Source of the DNA: Serinus canaria
Taxonomy: Eukaryota; Chordata; Aves; Passeriformes; Fringillidae
Assembly: GCF_022539315.1 (NCBI RefSeq)
Contig: NC_066315.1
Span: 47,287,174-47,351,173, forward strand
Length of the DNA stretch: 64,000 bases
Direction of reading: 5' to 3'
The notes beneath the pieces are model-generated. The model worked only from the letters and a program-made list of their open reading frames with translations, was not told the origin of the DNA and did not search any database. Of the stretch, positions 27,355-39,949 are shown piece by piece (the stretch's first letter is position 1; each line of letters opens with the position of its first letter). Both the position numbers and the translations under genes were made by a program.

Positions 27355-29890
27355 AAAGACACAGTGGATAAACAGCAGGTGAAATTCAGAGGCTGACAAC
27401 AGGCACCACTTTATCCTGCCCATTGCTGTACCCCAGTGATTAGGGATCACCCAGTGATCACAACTTGCCAGCTGAACCTTGGGTTGAAAGGGGCACAGAA
27501 AATGCTTCCTTCATCCCAAACTTCAAAACGTCTTTGCATTGAAGGCAAGAGCTAAGATGTTTATGCTTTCCTTGGAGTGCTTCTCAATCTAAAAATTGGT
27601 AAATATTTGTTAGGTGCTTCAATATCTACAGAGGGAAAATTCAGCAGAAATGTGCTGGCTTGGTATCTTATCTGTTGTATTTATCAAGCTGCCTGTGAGG
27701 TGTGGGGAATAGCTGCAGGGATGGAAGCAAGAGCTTCTGTTCACTTGACAAGCAGCATGGAATCAATCCTCTCCCACTAGGCAGCTGTGTGCTACAAAAA
27801 CCATACCTGGCCAGAGGCATTTGTGTCAGGAGTAAGTAAAACTTTAAATAAAACTTGTATGAGGAGTGAGTGAATTGTTTATCATCTTCCTTAAGAATAC
27901 TCTAAAATAGCAGTCTCTGTTCACACTTCCCCTTCCATTTATTAAGACAGTTACTCTTTTGGGGCAGAGTGCTATGTCTCAGTCCAAATAGTGGTATGTT
28001 GATAACAGACTTCTCTAACAGGAAAAGAAAAATGGATTTACAATGGTGGATGTTTGGATAAGGCTAATTAATAAAACCTAGGAGGACAATAACTCACTTG
28101 AAGCGAGGCATATCTACAGCTGGCACCTTGACTGTAAGGGAAAATGTACCTATAAAAGCATTAACATCATGCTCGCAGCAGGAGGGAGAGATCATAACCA
28201 CTGCAGGATGCCAGGTCCAGAGGGAGCGAAATATGGCAGTGCTTGACTGCATCCTGTAGCTCAGCACTCTTGGGGCTGCAAGCAGGTTTGCAGCTGCCCT
28301 TCAATGTCCTTTTGTAATTTTCTTGTGGCTTAGGAAGGATCCTGTTAAATAGTTGCTGCCTTCAACTCTGTGCTACCTTGCAGCTGCTGGTGGGATACAG
28401 GATGTGGGCTGGAGGCTGGATGAAAAGCTGTGATATGACAAGCCTGGCTCCCACTGTGGCCTGGTGCTGGGGGTTATAAGAAACCTCAGGCCAGCCTTAG
28501 GCCAGGGAGAAAGAGGAAAATAATGCAAAGAAAATAATGCAAAAGTTTCCATTTTGTATTGCAGTTTCCCCAGATGGCAGAGTTGGGAATGGGGTTTGTT
28601 TCATCACTGTTTTTGCTCTCATTTCATTTGCCAGGTTTTCTCTAATTGCTTCCTTGCAAAAGGCCTGCAGCAAAAAATCAAGGCACGCTTTCTCCACATC
28701 CTCAGGCTGTGAGTTCATTCTTTCATGCAGCTGTCTCCTGATACTTGTAAAGTAGACAGGCAGGAATTTCTGCTATGTAGGAGTCCCTCTTTGAACAGGA
28801 TGATCTTGTAATTTGGCAAGGCTAAGCAAGGCACTGTATGGCCCTGAGTGACTAACATGAGTGTGAAAGATAGCACCCAAAGCATCTATTTTCCCTTTGG
28901 ACTTTCCCCCTGCAGGCCTCTCCTAGCTTAATTGACAGAACAGTCAATGTGGAAGCTGCTGAAATGTTGGAATCCGTCAGTGCTTGCAACTCACTCCCGT
29001 GGAAGTGCTTCTCCACTGACTGTTTCCCAGTGTGGAAAGCAGCATCACATTGGGTCATATGGAAAGGGGGTTGTTGGAGTCAACACATGCAGGGCATTAT
29101 TCCACAACATAAAACTGGCCCATAAAATCCTCCCATGATTGTGAGCAGGGGGAGCTACCAAGTGGCTGGGCAGTGTGGTGGGGTTTGCTTGCAAAGGAGA
29201 CTGACTGCTGCTTTGCTCTGCACAGGTGTGTGACACCGTCAGGTACTGTATAGAAAACCAACTGGCTTTGTTTGCAGCTGACTGCAGAACATGGTCTCTC
29301 CATGTGTTTTTGTAGGAAAAAAACTAATTTGAGGTGAGCATAGTGGGAACCAGGCAGCCTCACACTAGATTATCAAACCCAAGGACTTACAGTGGAGCAG
29401 CTGCTTCTCCTTCCCTTTTGTTTATTTCTGTAATAAACAGACTGTAAACCTTCTCCTTCAACCTGTCCTCGGAGGCTAAGCAAGCAAGTGAAAAAGTAAT
29501 AAGATGTAGATGCTGAGCAGAAGCAATTTACACGTATAACTTCAAAAAGAATCTTTGTTCCAGACTATGACAGGCAAACCTTCAGTTCTAGAGGCTGCAG
29601 GGCAGCAGCAGGGCTGGAGGGGGGCCTTTCTGGTTTCTGCAGGGCTGCCTTACTGTCCTGATCCTGCAAAACTCCCACGGGTGTTTGGGCAGGCAGCTGG
29701 CCAGCCTAAGCAGCTGGATCAGTTTTTGTGCATTAATACCTGTTTGGCCACACTACTGGTTAGTGAGGGAAAGAGGCAGGAGACCTTGCAGGTGTCAGAG
29801 CAGAGTGCAGCCAGCAGAAATATTGGAGATATCGGCTCTGGAGCCACAGCTGTCCTTTAGCTTGGCAAAGAAGGCACCCTGGCTTGTGAC

Positions 29891-30449
29891 AGCAACAGTG
29901 TGGCCAGCAGGACCAGGGCAGCGATTGTCCTCCTGTACTCAGCACTTTGTGAGGCTACACCTCAAATCCAGTGGTCAGTTTTGGGCCCCTCTCAAGAAGA
30001 AATGCATTGAGGTGCTGGAGTTTGTCCAAAGAAGAGCAACAGAGCTGGGGAAGGGTTTGGAGAACAAGACTTATTGAGGGGCAGCTGAGGGAACAGAAGT
30101 TTTTTAGCCAGGAGAAAAGGAGGCTGAGGGGAGATCTTAGTGCTCTCTACAGCCTAAAAAGAGGTGGGGGGTAGTTTCTTCTCCCATGAAACAATTAATA
30201 GGATATAAGAAAATGGCCTCAAGCTGCACTAGAGAGGGGGGTTAGATTAGGTATTAGGAAAAATGATTTCAGGGAGAGGGTTGCCAAGCATTGGAACAGG
30301 CTCCCAAGGGAAGTGGGTGCACTCCTATCCCTGGAGGTATTCAACATGTGCTGCTTTGGGACAGGGTTTACTGGTGGACCTGGCAGTGTTAGGTTAATGG
30401 CTGGCCTCCATGATCTTAGAGGTCTTTCCAACCTAAATGATTCTATGAC
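29891..30449 (+). mobile_element. CR1 LINE 3' fragment, + orientation
   Basis: Recognised from the typical CR1 3' region: the GGCCAGCAGGACCAGGGC start, the GAGCAACAGAGCTGGGGAAG block, AGGAGGCTGAGGGGAGA, the GGAACAGGCTCCCAAGGGA block, and the end CTTTCCAACCTAAATGATTC followed by TATGA. The 3' end carries the ATTCTATG-type repeat unit. It is truncated at the 5' side, as most CR1 copies are, with no reverse-transcriptase frame left. The 5' limit is approximate. Confidence 0.92.
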
Positions 30450-30595
30450 TTTCTCTCGTTTACAACAGACAGATTCCCTAAATCTGCATCCCTGTGGCAT
30501 GCCAACTGGATGCCTGGGGCAGCAATAGGCACCGGAACCCCACATGCTCCCACATCCCACCTGCTCCCACCCATCTCCTGTGGCCGGGTTTTTAC

Positions 30596-30672
30596 CTGGC
30601 TGGGGTGGAAGCCGTCGACTGGCTCGATCAGCTGCCAGGGCTCGCCTCCCATCTTGCGCCACTCTTCGGCCG
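30596..30672 (-). CDS. AOAH: AOAH coding exon 14 in window (residues 329-354), catalytic Asp/His block
   Basis: The exon lies between CTTTGCAG and GTAAAA. It encodes AEEWRKMGGEPWQLIEPVDG followed by FHPSQ. The DGFH motif supplies the catalytic Asp348 and His351 (block V of SGNH hydrolases). It is much richer in GC and CpG than the other exons and lies about 150 bp from a CR1 end. Confidence 0.97.
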
Positions 30673-33600
30673 CTGCAAAGAGCGCAAGCAGAGGGGTTCG
30701 TCACCCGGGAGCACAGAGACACCGCCCAGAGACGTACCTCCCTCCTCCTCAAAGCATCGCTGCTGTTTTTAGCCACACGACAGCTCTATTTGAAGATTAT
30801 GATAATGCACATAGAGTTGTCAGAGCCTTCAGTGTGTACAATCCCTTCTCCTTGGGGCAGTATTTAAGCCTTTATTGTTATTTTTTTCCTCTGCGATATT
30901 TATGCAAGGAAGTGCTTTGAACATAAATGATTGTAAAACAATTCACTTTCCCTCCCAACTAAGATGGATGCTGTAGCAAGTAGGGCTGCAAATTATTTTA
31001 TACTGATTTAACATTTTTGCATTTCCCATGTTAGTTGCATCTTCAGCAGTGCAAAAGAAAAAGTAGAGATAAAGAAAACAGCACTTTTTAGAGAAAGAGA
31101 TGGTACCAGAATATTCACATTGGCTGAAGTCTGCATGAACAGGCTGTCATTTTTAGTTACTTATCTTCCAAGTGGTCTTTTTCAACTCCAACAAAATAAC
31201 CTTTTGAATTACATAAGCGTGACATTCAATGCAAATGATGCTGTGCTGTAAGCCCTGGAGCCATTAGAGAAGTAAAAAGCTTTCTCTCTTCAAAAGGGCT
31301 GTGGAGTGATCAAACATGGGACTAGTGGATATGGCATTAACAGACTGTAAATTCAATAATTCCTTTCATAATGACAGATTAAGAATTCTTAATAGCATTA
31401 TGCAAGCATCCTGTCAGGAAGAAAATGTTCTCCATTCAAGTGCCACAGTTTGATCTGGGCTTGCCACTGGTTTTTGGACCCTGGCTATTGTGTCAAAAGT
31501 GATGTCTGGGTTCCCAATCCACAGAAAGGTGATATTCCTGCTTTGACTGTAGAAACCCACTTGTGATGCTTCAGGCAGTGCCCAAAGTAACCTGTTTGAA
31601 AACATGGGGCTTGTAGGTTTGTTTCAAATTTGCAGTATGTTGGGCATAACAGAAATATCCATGCAGTGCAGATACGGATGCACAGTGAACTTACCCAACC
31701 CCTTATATGTGATATTGTACATGGACTACAGGGCTGTGAACTTTGTTTTAGTACATTTGTAGTTCATCTGTAGAGACACTACTGTTCCAGCGTCAAAAAC
31801 AGCAGAGGAGGAACTAAGATATGTATCAAGATAGGTCAGTTTATACTATTATACCTGAATTCCAAAAATGCTAGAGCAGTTGAGCAAATACCCACCAGCT
31901 CAGTATGTCTTAGAGATATGTCCAGAGCTTGTCTTAGAGATGCCTGCTGCCTTGGCTGGACTGGACTAGAGCTTGCTCCCATCCACATCAAGGAAAAGGC
32001 ATAATAAGCAACACCTCTCCCCCTCTTTATTGCACTGCTTCATAAAGGAACCACTAATTTCTTGAGTCAAGGTCAACTAGTGAGCTTGAGTGTCCACCTA
32101 AATCTAGAGTAAATGCTAATGTACTCAAATTTTACTCAGAAAAAACTGGGAGCTGGTATGTACATATTTATGCTCAGGCCAGCCTGAAATCTATGTACTC
32201 AGTGTGTAACCACTGCTAAATATTTGATGTCTGGAGAGTTTAGGGGAGGATTTGCTGCTTCCTACAGAAAGAGACCAGAAAAGTAGGTCAGCAGTCTTAG
32301 CTGGCTTTTGAGCACACTCGCGATCTGACAGCTTTCCTGATGGCAAGCTCAAATCCTTGGCTCCAGGGCTGCAGGAAATTTTGCAAAGTGTCTTTCAAAG
32401 CTGATGTTTGTATATGCATGTGTGATTTTGTTTACTTCATTTATTTAATGCAATGTAATCAAGAACAGCAAATTATATTAAGATGTTTCCTTTTGTGAAA
32501 GCAAATAAATTAACTAAAGTTAGTAATTTAACTTATTAAAGTAATTTGCCTACCCAGCAGGTAGTTCATTCCAAATCCTAATGACTTGTTAAATATTAAG
32601 TAGCTGAGGCAAAAGCCACCAGGAGACTTGGACACCCTTGAAACTCTGTGCTATGAAAATGAACTTGACAGTGGAGCCCACCTCTCTGACAGAAACTTTT
32701 GGACAGAAAGACTGCCTCTCCCATCCTTACTTCTTTACCTCCTCCTCCTCCATATGGTCTTCATGAGACCCAGAACCAGCTTCCTGAATTGAGCCATGTA
32801 GGATAAAATAAGTTTGTGAATTTTGATGGGATTTGGCTGCAAAAGGAGATTTTTAAATTTTTTAAAAATTAATCTTAGGTGCTGTGGCAGCTTTGTGCTT
32901 TCAAGGACAGCTAAGAACTAATGGGGAGAACCATTAGAGAAGTACACTTTAAAGCATTGACAGGGTGCTTCTGTCCCTTTGTGGCTTTGGATTTAGATGT
33001 CTACATGCTGGTATTTAAAATATAGTTCCCAGACAAAAATTTTCAATAAGGACTACATGGAACTACCTCTCTATGTGAACATAAAAACTAGGAAATGCAG
33101 ATCAAGCATTTTTCCTAATTATTATATACTCCTTTTTGAATGTAAACATTCAGGCTATCTGGGAGAGGCCCCAAGGTGGTGAGGGCTGGAGTTCCTGCCC
33201 CATGAATGGCGGCTGAGGAACAGGGATGGTCCATTCCAGGGAAGAGTCTGTGGGAAGACAGCTTGGACGGTACCAGTTTCTTCCAAGCAGTGCACACTGG
33301 GAGAGGGAGAGACAAGTTGTAACATGGGAGATCCAGGCTGGATATAGAAAAAAAAAGCTGTTTTCCCACTTTCCCTTCACTGTCTAACTACTTCTAATAT
33401 GTTGCCCATTCAATCCCTCATCTCATGCTGATCCTCATTTTTAAAAAGGAGTGTGTTTCTCCTTGTGATGAATCTGAGATGATGCTGGGTGTTGCGTCAA
33501 GCTGGACCCTGTGCATCTTGCAAGGCAAGCAGAGCTGATTCCGGGATTCAGGGATTCAGGTGTTGGTCCCCTGCCCCACAGGAACACTGCCTGCTCACGC

Positions 33601-34463
33601 TCATGCATAATGACAAAAGTTTCCTGGGTGTTTTAATTTATTTTTAAGTGTCAGTTTCAGAAGAAAGTGATTTAGGTAATGCGCTTACCTAAAATCACTA
33701 AAGATCACTGAAGGACAAGTTTTGTAAGCTCTTCAAGTCAAAAGTTACAGTAGTATGTAGGTGTTTAAAGAAACATAGGAAAGATGCCAGTTATTCCTGG
33801 GAGAGGTGCTTCTACTTTTGGGAACAGTGAGAGGGTGGCTGTGTTATTGAGGCAGGGAAATGGCTGATAAAAGATCTCCTTCCCAAGGCACTGCTCAGCC
33901 CAGAGGAGGCAGCATGAAGCCCAGTCAGTGATGAAGTAAACTACATCTCATGAAGACCACTCTGACCACTGCAGGTATATATCTCCAGCTAGATAACCTG
34001 CTATGAAAGCAATGCTTGAAATAAAACCAGACCTTACGGACTTATGGTTTGAGATTTCTTTTTTTTTCTTTGTCAGCCTGGGAAGCTGCATTGGACAAGC
34101 AGGAGGTCTTCTTAGCAGAGGCACATCTCTTGTCCTTGTCACTTTGCTACCCAAGAGGAAGTGGCCAGTGTGCTGTGCATCACTGGGGTGGTGGGTGCCA
34201 GCAGCTGGGACCAGAGAGGAGGCTGTGGTTCCCAAGGTAGTGGTGGGATCTTGTCTCAGAAAAGGTGCCTGGTCACCCCAGCCATGGAAGCCAGGAGAAG
34301 CTGGCATTAAGGATACCTCCTTGGCCACAGCCCTGACAGCAGGGTCACCTAGGTTGACTGTACTGTCCTTCTACTGGTATAGAGCCAAAATATGAGGAGC
34401 ATATCAGCAGGCCAGGACTTGAGTAAATGCTTTGTGAGAAAGACAGGGTAATAAACAACTTAC
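30673..34463 (-). other. AOAH: AOAH intron (3.8 kb)
   Basis: The right part of a CpG-rich patch lies next to the exon (about 30,673-30,760). The rest is AT-rich and featureless to me. Overlapping frames on both strands at 33,948-34,395 show no family resemblance. Confidence 0.6.
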
Positions 34464-34560
34464 TTTTTCTCAGTGGGAAATCCATGTAGAAAATATCAAA
34501 GTTGGCAAATTTCTCAGATCTTGCTATTTCTTTCAGAACATTGGAAAGTTGTAACGCTCT
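34464..34560 (-). CDS. AOAH: AOAH coding exon 13 in window (residues 297-329)
   Basis: The exon lies between TTGCAG and GTAAGT. It encodes RALQLSNVLKEIARSEKFAN and FDIFYMDFPLRK, matching the RAEQLSNTLKKIAASEKFTNFNLFYMDF block. The last residues (PLRKT) differ from mammals. It exits in phase 1. Confidence 0.96.
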
Positions 34561-36099
34561 CTGCAAAATCAAACGACTTAATAACTGTTCATTGCTATTC
34601 ATGTTGCTTTGCATGGATTCAGCTTTTGTCACTGATGTGCAGGCAGGAATCTGAAAGCTAACGTTGCCCTTTCTTCTGGGGGACCAGAGGTGAAATAAGG
34701 CTCTTCATCAGAATATGGACTTGCATGAGCATCACCAGCCTTTGGACTACCCAGTTCATCCTCACAGACTGCACTGAGCCCTCAGCTGATTTTGTAAGTT
34801 TGTTACAGCATATGCTTATTTCACTGGAGACCTCCTTTAGTAGTGCCCATACACTTATATAAATATTCTAAGTTTTTCACTTTTGGAGCTCTTTCTTAAA
34901 GAAATGCAAAACTTTTCTACAAGAGAAATGCCCTCTTTTCCTGTTATCCTTGCCACTACTAAGTTGGGGGTGATAATGCTTATCTATGCAGACCAAATTC
35001 CACCCTTACTTTCAGAAGAGTAAATTACCACCATTGAGCGTCTGCCTGATACATCCAGTGTAATTTCTGCAGCCATAACAGAGATCAGGATCTCCTAAAT
35101 ATTTAAATTGTGCAGTTGGGATAATAACATAGACAATTAGTTTCAGACAGAGGCTCAGAATGATTAATTCATACCCTGCAGACATATGCATTGTTCATGG
35201 ACAGAAGTTACATGTACTCTATGTTCTGTATTGTTGGTATGAATATATAAACTGCAATCCTGCAAAGGTTTAGAAATGTGCTTAATGGCCTCCACCAAAG
35301 TCAAGGGGGACAAGGCATAAAATGAAATATATATGTAAGCTTTGGTGAAATTAAGTTCATATTTTGTTGTTTAGTGAATGCAAACATTGATACAACCATT
35401 CACAAAGACGACACCTTTGATAATATTTGGTTACTGGCTCCTTTTACATGGCTTCAGGGAATTGCTGGGATTAAAAATCAGCTTGTATCATAAGATGGCT
35501 GTTTTTATGTATCATTCACTTCTGCAGCCAGATTTTTAGGGTTAGTTTTAAGACATCTCTGTTCTGTCCGTTCCCATTCCTGCACTGAGCCTGGATGCTC
35601 CCTGTTCACACCATCTGGTGATTAAGTCCACAGAAATGTGTCTGAGGAAGATTAGCACAAATCCCAAATGAAAACAGGGTAAGGCTCTTGCTCTCAGGAC
35701 CTGATCCTACAGCCAGAAAAATCTATGCAGCTGGCTTGTTATACCCACAGCTGACTTGATTCAAAAGCCTTTCCTTTCTTATCAGGCACATTTTCTTCTT
35801 AAAGAAAATGAACCTGAACAGTTCTGTCTCAGGGAAATCACATTCCTTGAGCATAAATTTGTGTAGCTGAGAGGTTGTAAGAGCAATACCTTTACAAATC
35901 CCTTAACTTGAGCACGCTGCCTCCCAGAGCCTGAGAGGCATTTGAAAGTGTAGATGTTTCCCCAACTTTTCCTCACCTTTGGAAGAAAAAAATACTGTGC
36001 TGACATCTTGCCTTTGAGGTAATTGGGCTTCTCTCCTCAGGCCCAGGGCAGAGTGTCTGAGCACTGGGGAGATCCCATTGCAGCCCCGTTGAGACTTAC
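34561..36099 (-). other. AOAH: AOAH intron (1.5 kb)
   Basis: No gene or recognisable transposon. A short stretch at about 35,254-35,310 vaguely resembles an old amniote interspersed repeat, but I cannot support a call. Confidence 0.55.
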
Positions 36100-36159
36100 C
36101 TCTGAGGTCAGATTCCTGAGGGTCTCATTGGGGGTCAGCCAGCCGCTGCAGGGGCTCAC
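36100..36159 (-). CDS. AOAH: AOAH coding exon 12 in window (residues 277-296)
   Basis: The exon has twenty codons between CCCACCTAG and GTAAGT: VSPCSGWLTPNETLRNLTSE, aligning with VSPCHGWMSSNKTLRTLTSE. The NET and NLT sequons are visible. It is phase 0 at both ends. Confidence 0.97.
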
Positions 36160-36239
36160 CTAGGTGGGCATGAGGAGAGGGGCTTTAGCAGCAGACCAGG
36201 GTGAAAGGGGGACTCCTAAGCTACAGCTGCAGACCTTAC

Positions 36240-36298
36240 CTGGAGGCAGTCCAGGAAAGAGTAGAGTTGACTGTACGTGACATCCTTGTTCAGTTGTC
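36240..36298 (-). CDS. AOAH: AOAH coding exon 11 in window (residues 257-276)
   Basis: The exon lies between TTGCAG and GTAAGG. It encodes QLNKDVTYSQLYSFLDCLQ, matching mammalian LNKDMTYAQLYSFLNCLQ. The next intron is only 80 bp. Confidence 0.97.
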
Positions 36299-38649
36299 CT
36301 GCAAAGCACAGAGAGCCAAACATCGTGTGCCCAATGGCCAAATGTGACTTCTTTCTGCACATCTGTGCATTGCTGTGCCTTACACCCCTGGGTGGGAAGA
36401 GGTACCCCCAGAACCTCACCATACCCCCAACCCCCAGGGTACCCTCCCACCACCAGAGCTGGGGTGCAATAGAGGTGGCAGCATCAAGGCATCCTTCCTG
36501 CTAAGGTGCCCGTGTCCCCGCAGTGTGCAGAGCTTTTCCTGCATCCCTCTGCTGCCTTTCATAGGTGATTTGTCTCACCTGTGGGGTTAGTCATCACAGC
36601 CTATGCCAGCCTCCAAAGTGCATGGCTGATATTTTCCCATTAACCTGTCTCTCACCCACCAAAGAAATGCAGGGTTTGCAAAGCTGAAGGGTGCCTGTAT
36701 ACACTCTGAGTTCTGCATTTACATCACAGAGATTAGCCTTAAAAGGGAGAAACAATTTTGCTGTCATGGAGGGAAGTGGATATGCTTGTGTGGGTGAGGA
36801 AATTCGAGCACCAAGTCAAGCACCCAGCTAACATTCCGTAAAATTCACTGTGGTATGCAATAGCCTGGCTTGCTGAGAAAATGATCCATTTTCTCAATCT
36901 TTTTGCTTCTTTGGTAACTACAACTAAGGTGAGAATTAAATGGCCACATTTTTTGTATTTTTTTGTATTAGTTGTATTATTGTTTGTAGTACACTGATCA
37001 TCCCATCAGGCTTTGATACTTTTGCAGTACTGAAATAGGAATTTCTTATTGTTGTTTTTAGGAACTGCAAAGTATAATCTCTACCAAGTGAAATGAGCTG
37101 CTCAGGTTGCTTTGCAGTGGCTCCCTGATACAGATGTGTTTCCTGCCTTTCACACAGCTGCCCATCACCCAGCAGCAGTTCCAGCTGCCCAGAAAGCAAA
37201 AGTTGGGGGATTCAAAGATCTAGGAACACTTCTGGCTATTTGGATGTTCCAGATTCCTATAGCTTGAAGCATCAGGCTCTGGGATGGGCTGTTGTGGGGA
37301 CCAGGGATTTGGCAGAAAGACAGACTGATGTCTGGTCATGGCTGACTGGCAGCCAAATGGCGAAAACTGCTCACAGCCTGTTGGAGGATGTGCCAGAAGG
37401 GATCCCTTGCTGCAAAACGTGTTGCTTAGGATTAATTGGGTCCCTCCAAGGCAAATCAGCCCCTCTGAAAATTTTCCACCTGATCCTATGGTGAATCACT
37501 CCTGATTTGGCTGCGTGTTGTCTGAGATAATTAGATACCCAGTCAGAGGCACTGTCGCTGTGATAAACATGCACTCAAGGGAAGAAATGGTTTTATGTGA
37601 CTAAAAATTAATTATGACAGGTTTCCCCTGCCTTGAATGGGGTAGGATTTTTCTCTTTTTTTTCTTAAAATTTTTAAAATTGGTACTAGTATAGTGGTTA
37701 CGAGAGAAAAATATAGGAATAGAAATGGGAAAGATGTGGGCCCATTGGTAATTACTAGGAAATCTTGGGGAAACCACAACACAGCTGCAAGCTGTGTTAC
37801 CCAGTGGTTGCCAAAATCATCTGAAGTTGTAATCTACCATTTTAATGATGTGATATAGCTTCACTCTGTCTTTGCTGGTGAGAACTATTATGACAACAAC
37901 TTTCTGCCTGTCAGTTTCAAAAGGATTCTTTTACTCCAATACAAGTAAGTACATGCTTTTGGTCAAGAAAGCCAAGGAGTGAGTGGTCTCTTAATGGTCA
38001 GAGGTATATGACAGGATCCCAAAGGCAGCCTCCAAATCTCTAAAAAAAAAATACCCCAAAGCACTTTACACTCTGAGAGAATGTCCCAAAACATGCCTGC
38101 ACACAGTATGAGGTTTCAATCTCACATGTAGCTAGTGTAGGAGGTGCCAGGCACCCAGTGCTGGCAGAAAATTTATTTCTCTAATATGAAAAATGTCTTT
38201 TGGAACCCTCTGACTTAATCTTTTGCCTTGGTCCACATCCAGTTTTACAATATCCACCAATCAGTGAGTGTAACCCAAAAGTCCATCTCCACCTGTAACA
38301 ACAACCAGGATGTAATGCAGGCAGGCTGGCCACAATTTTGGGCCAAGACTGTGGTACAGCAGCTTGTTTACACCACCACAACATGTGTTGAGCCTGGTTT
38401 GGAGCTGGGTGGGTATGGCTTATGAGGGAAACAGTCAGAATAGGGGTCTGTCCTGTCCTGCACTGGGAATGGTAAGAGGTGTCATTCCTACTTCTGCAGC
38501 ACAGCCAATATCTGCCTCATATTTCTCAGATCTCCTCCACGCTGTCAGGTTTGCTTGAAGTCATCAATGGATTCATAGATTTTTTAGGGAGAGAAGCCAA
38601 CATGAACAGGCAGATGACCAGGAGGAACCCCACAATTCCTCAAATTTAC
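36299..38649 (-). other. AOAH: AOAH intron (2.35 kb)
   Basis: I see nothing supportable here. Short open frames at 36,277-36,590 and 37,240-37,574 have no resemblance to known proteins. Confidence 0.55.
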
Positions 38650-38822
38650 CTAGAGGATGGTATCTGTCATGCAGGTTATCCCAGAGGAAGCGACCATCCA
38701 CCAAGCCTGTTAGAATCACATGGCTGCCATTTGGAAGACGGGTGTCCAGGTATTGCAGAGCTTGCACCACATTGGAGAGCATTTCTTTGGGTGTGGTCAT
38801 GTGGGCCAGTGTGTCACGTTCC
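38650..38822 (-). CDS. AOAH: AOAH coding exon 10 in window (residues 199-257)
   Basis: The exon lies between CTTTAG and GTAAAT. It encodes ERDTLAHMTTPKEMLSNVVQ, then LPNGSHVILTGLVDGRFLWD and NLHDRYHPL, one of the most conserved parts of AOAH. NGS is a possible glycosylation site. It exits in phase 1. Confidence 0.97.
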
Positions 38823-39949
38823 CTAAAGGAGAGGATGCCAATGGGACATTGTGTCAGGAATACTGTGTCCCCAAAAGGGCACCTGAAACAGTGTCATTTT
38901 CTCTGTCTGCTGCTCTTCCACATTAAGTCAGCTGAATAAAACATTAGAAAAATGCTGTGATGTCTCTCACTTGTCATTGCCAAAATCAGATGTGATACAA
39001 AAACCTCCCTCCCTCAGCATACCCCATCTTTCTGCTAAAAACAGACAAATTATTCCCTTTTTTATAGAGTAGACTGCAGTTGTGGGTTAACCTCAGTGGG
39101 CAGCTAAGCATCACACAGCTGCTCACCTGCTTTCCTTCCTCCACTTCCTCCACAGTGAGAGAAGGGGAGAGGGTAAAAGTAAGAAAACTTGGGGGTCAAG
39201 GTAAAAAAACCAAACCAAAGCAGTTATTGTTCAGTAAGTGAGGAAGAAGTAGAAGAAGAGAGAAAGCAAGCAAAGAAGTAATGTAAAACCAATGCCTCAT
39301 CACAGCTGGATGAAAGTAAGACTTCTTTCCCCATGGGTTCCTGTACATACCTTACCTTCAATATGCTTTTTGATTATGCAAGGTAGGAATAGCTAAGGTA
39401 GCTTTGTCTCTCACATGTCATACACCTCTACAGCTCTCCAGGAGGGCAGGAGAGGGATCTGGACAAATGTGTGAGCCTGGAGAGAGGTGAATATTAAAAT
39501 AGTCCATTGGGGTACAGGAGCTGTGTCAGTGTTCCACATGGACTGAATGCCCATATTTTGTGACTCATTGTCAGGCGTGAACCTCTTCAATCCAGATTCC
39601 CCAGCTCAGGCTTATCCTTCCCCTCTTGTATTCGGCTGTAAATGCTGCAGGAGTGTGAGGGGAAATTAAATCCTAAAGTTGAAATACATTTCAATTTATA
39701 TAAGAAAAACAAACAAGCAGAAACACCCCAGGCTGCCTGGAGAACAGTGCTCTAGTTATGTTATTATAGCAGCCACTTTATTACAGAAGAAGCGGTCACA
39801 CGCTCTCCCAGCCGAGAGCTATTGCTGTGCTCTCGTGGGGCACGGGTCCATAGCAGGGGCTGACAGCAAGGGGGGGACACAGCCCTGAGAAGGTGTTCCC
39901 TTCCCATCAAGAGAGGATCTGTTGGAACCCAGGCCATTCCTCTGGCTGC

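Larger units (their letters stand above)
24340..30595 (-). other. AOAH: AOAH last intron (6.3 kb)
   Basis: It contains a TTG triplet run (26,072-26,086), a T28 run (27,323-27,350) and a CR1 LINE 3' end on the + strand (about 29,891-30,449). The remainder is unique-looking sequence without a supportable gene. Confidence 0.6.

Noticed and set aside
29555..29890. Open frames of about 100-130 codons on the + strand
   Set aside because: They enter the CR1 fragment and show no domain; at most they include a more degraded 5' part of that element.
30219..30776. Open frame of 185 codons on the - strand and several + strand frames
   Set aside because: They run through the reverse of a CR1 fragment and the shadow frames of AOAH exon 14; the length reflects the GC-rich patch.
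35254..35310. Resemblance to an old amniote interspersed repeat (CCTGCAAAG...GTGCTTAA)
   Set aside because: Only a short, weak similarity from memory; not enough to name a family.
38568..38600. Possible reversed CR1-like end (ATTCATAGATTTTTTAGGG)
   Set aside because: Too short, and the characteristic body of the element does not follow.
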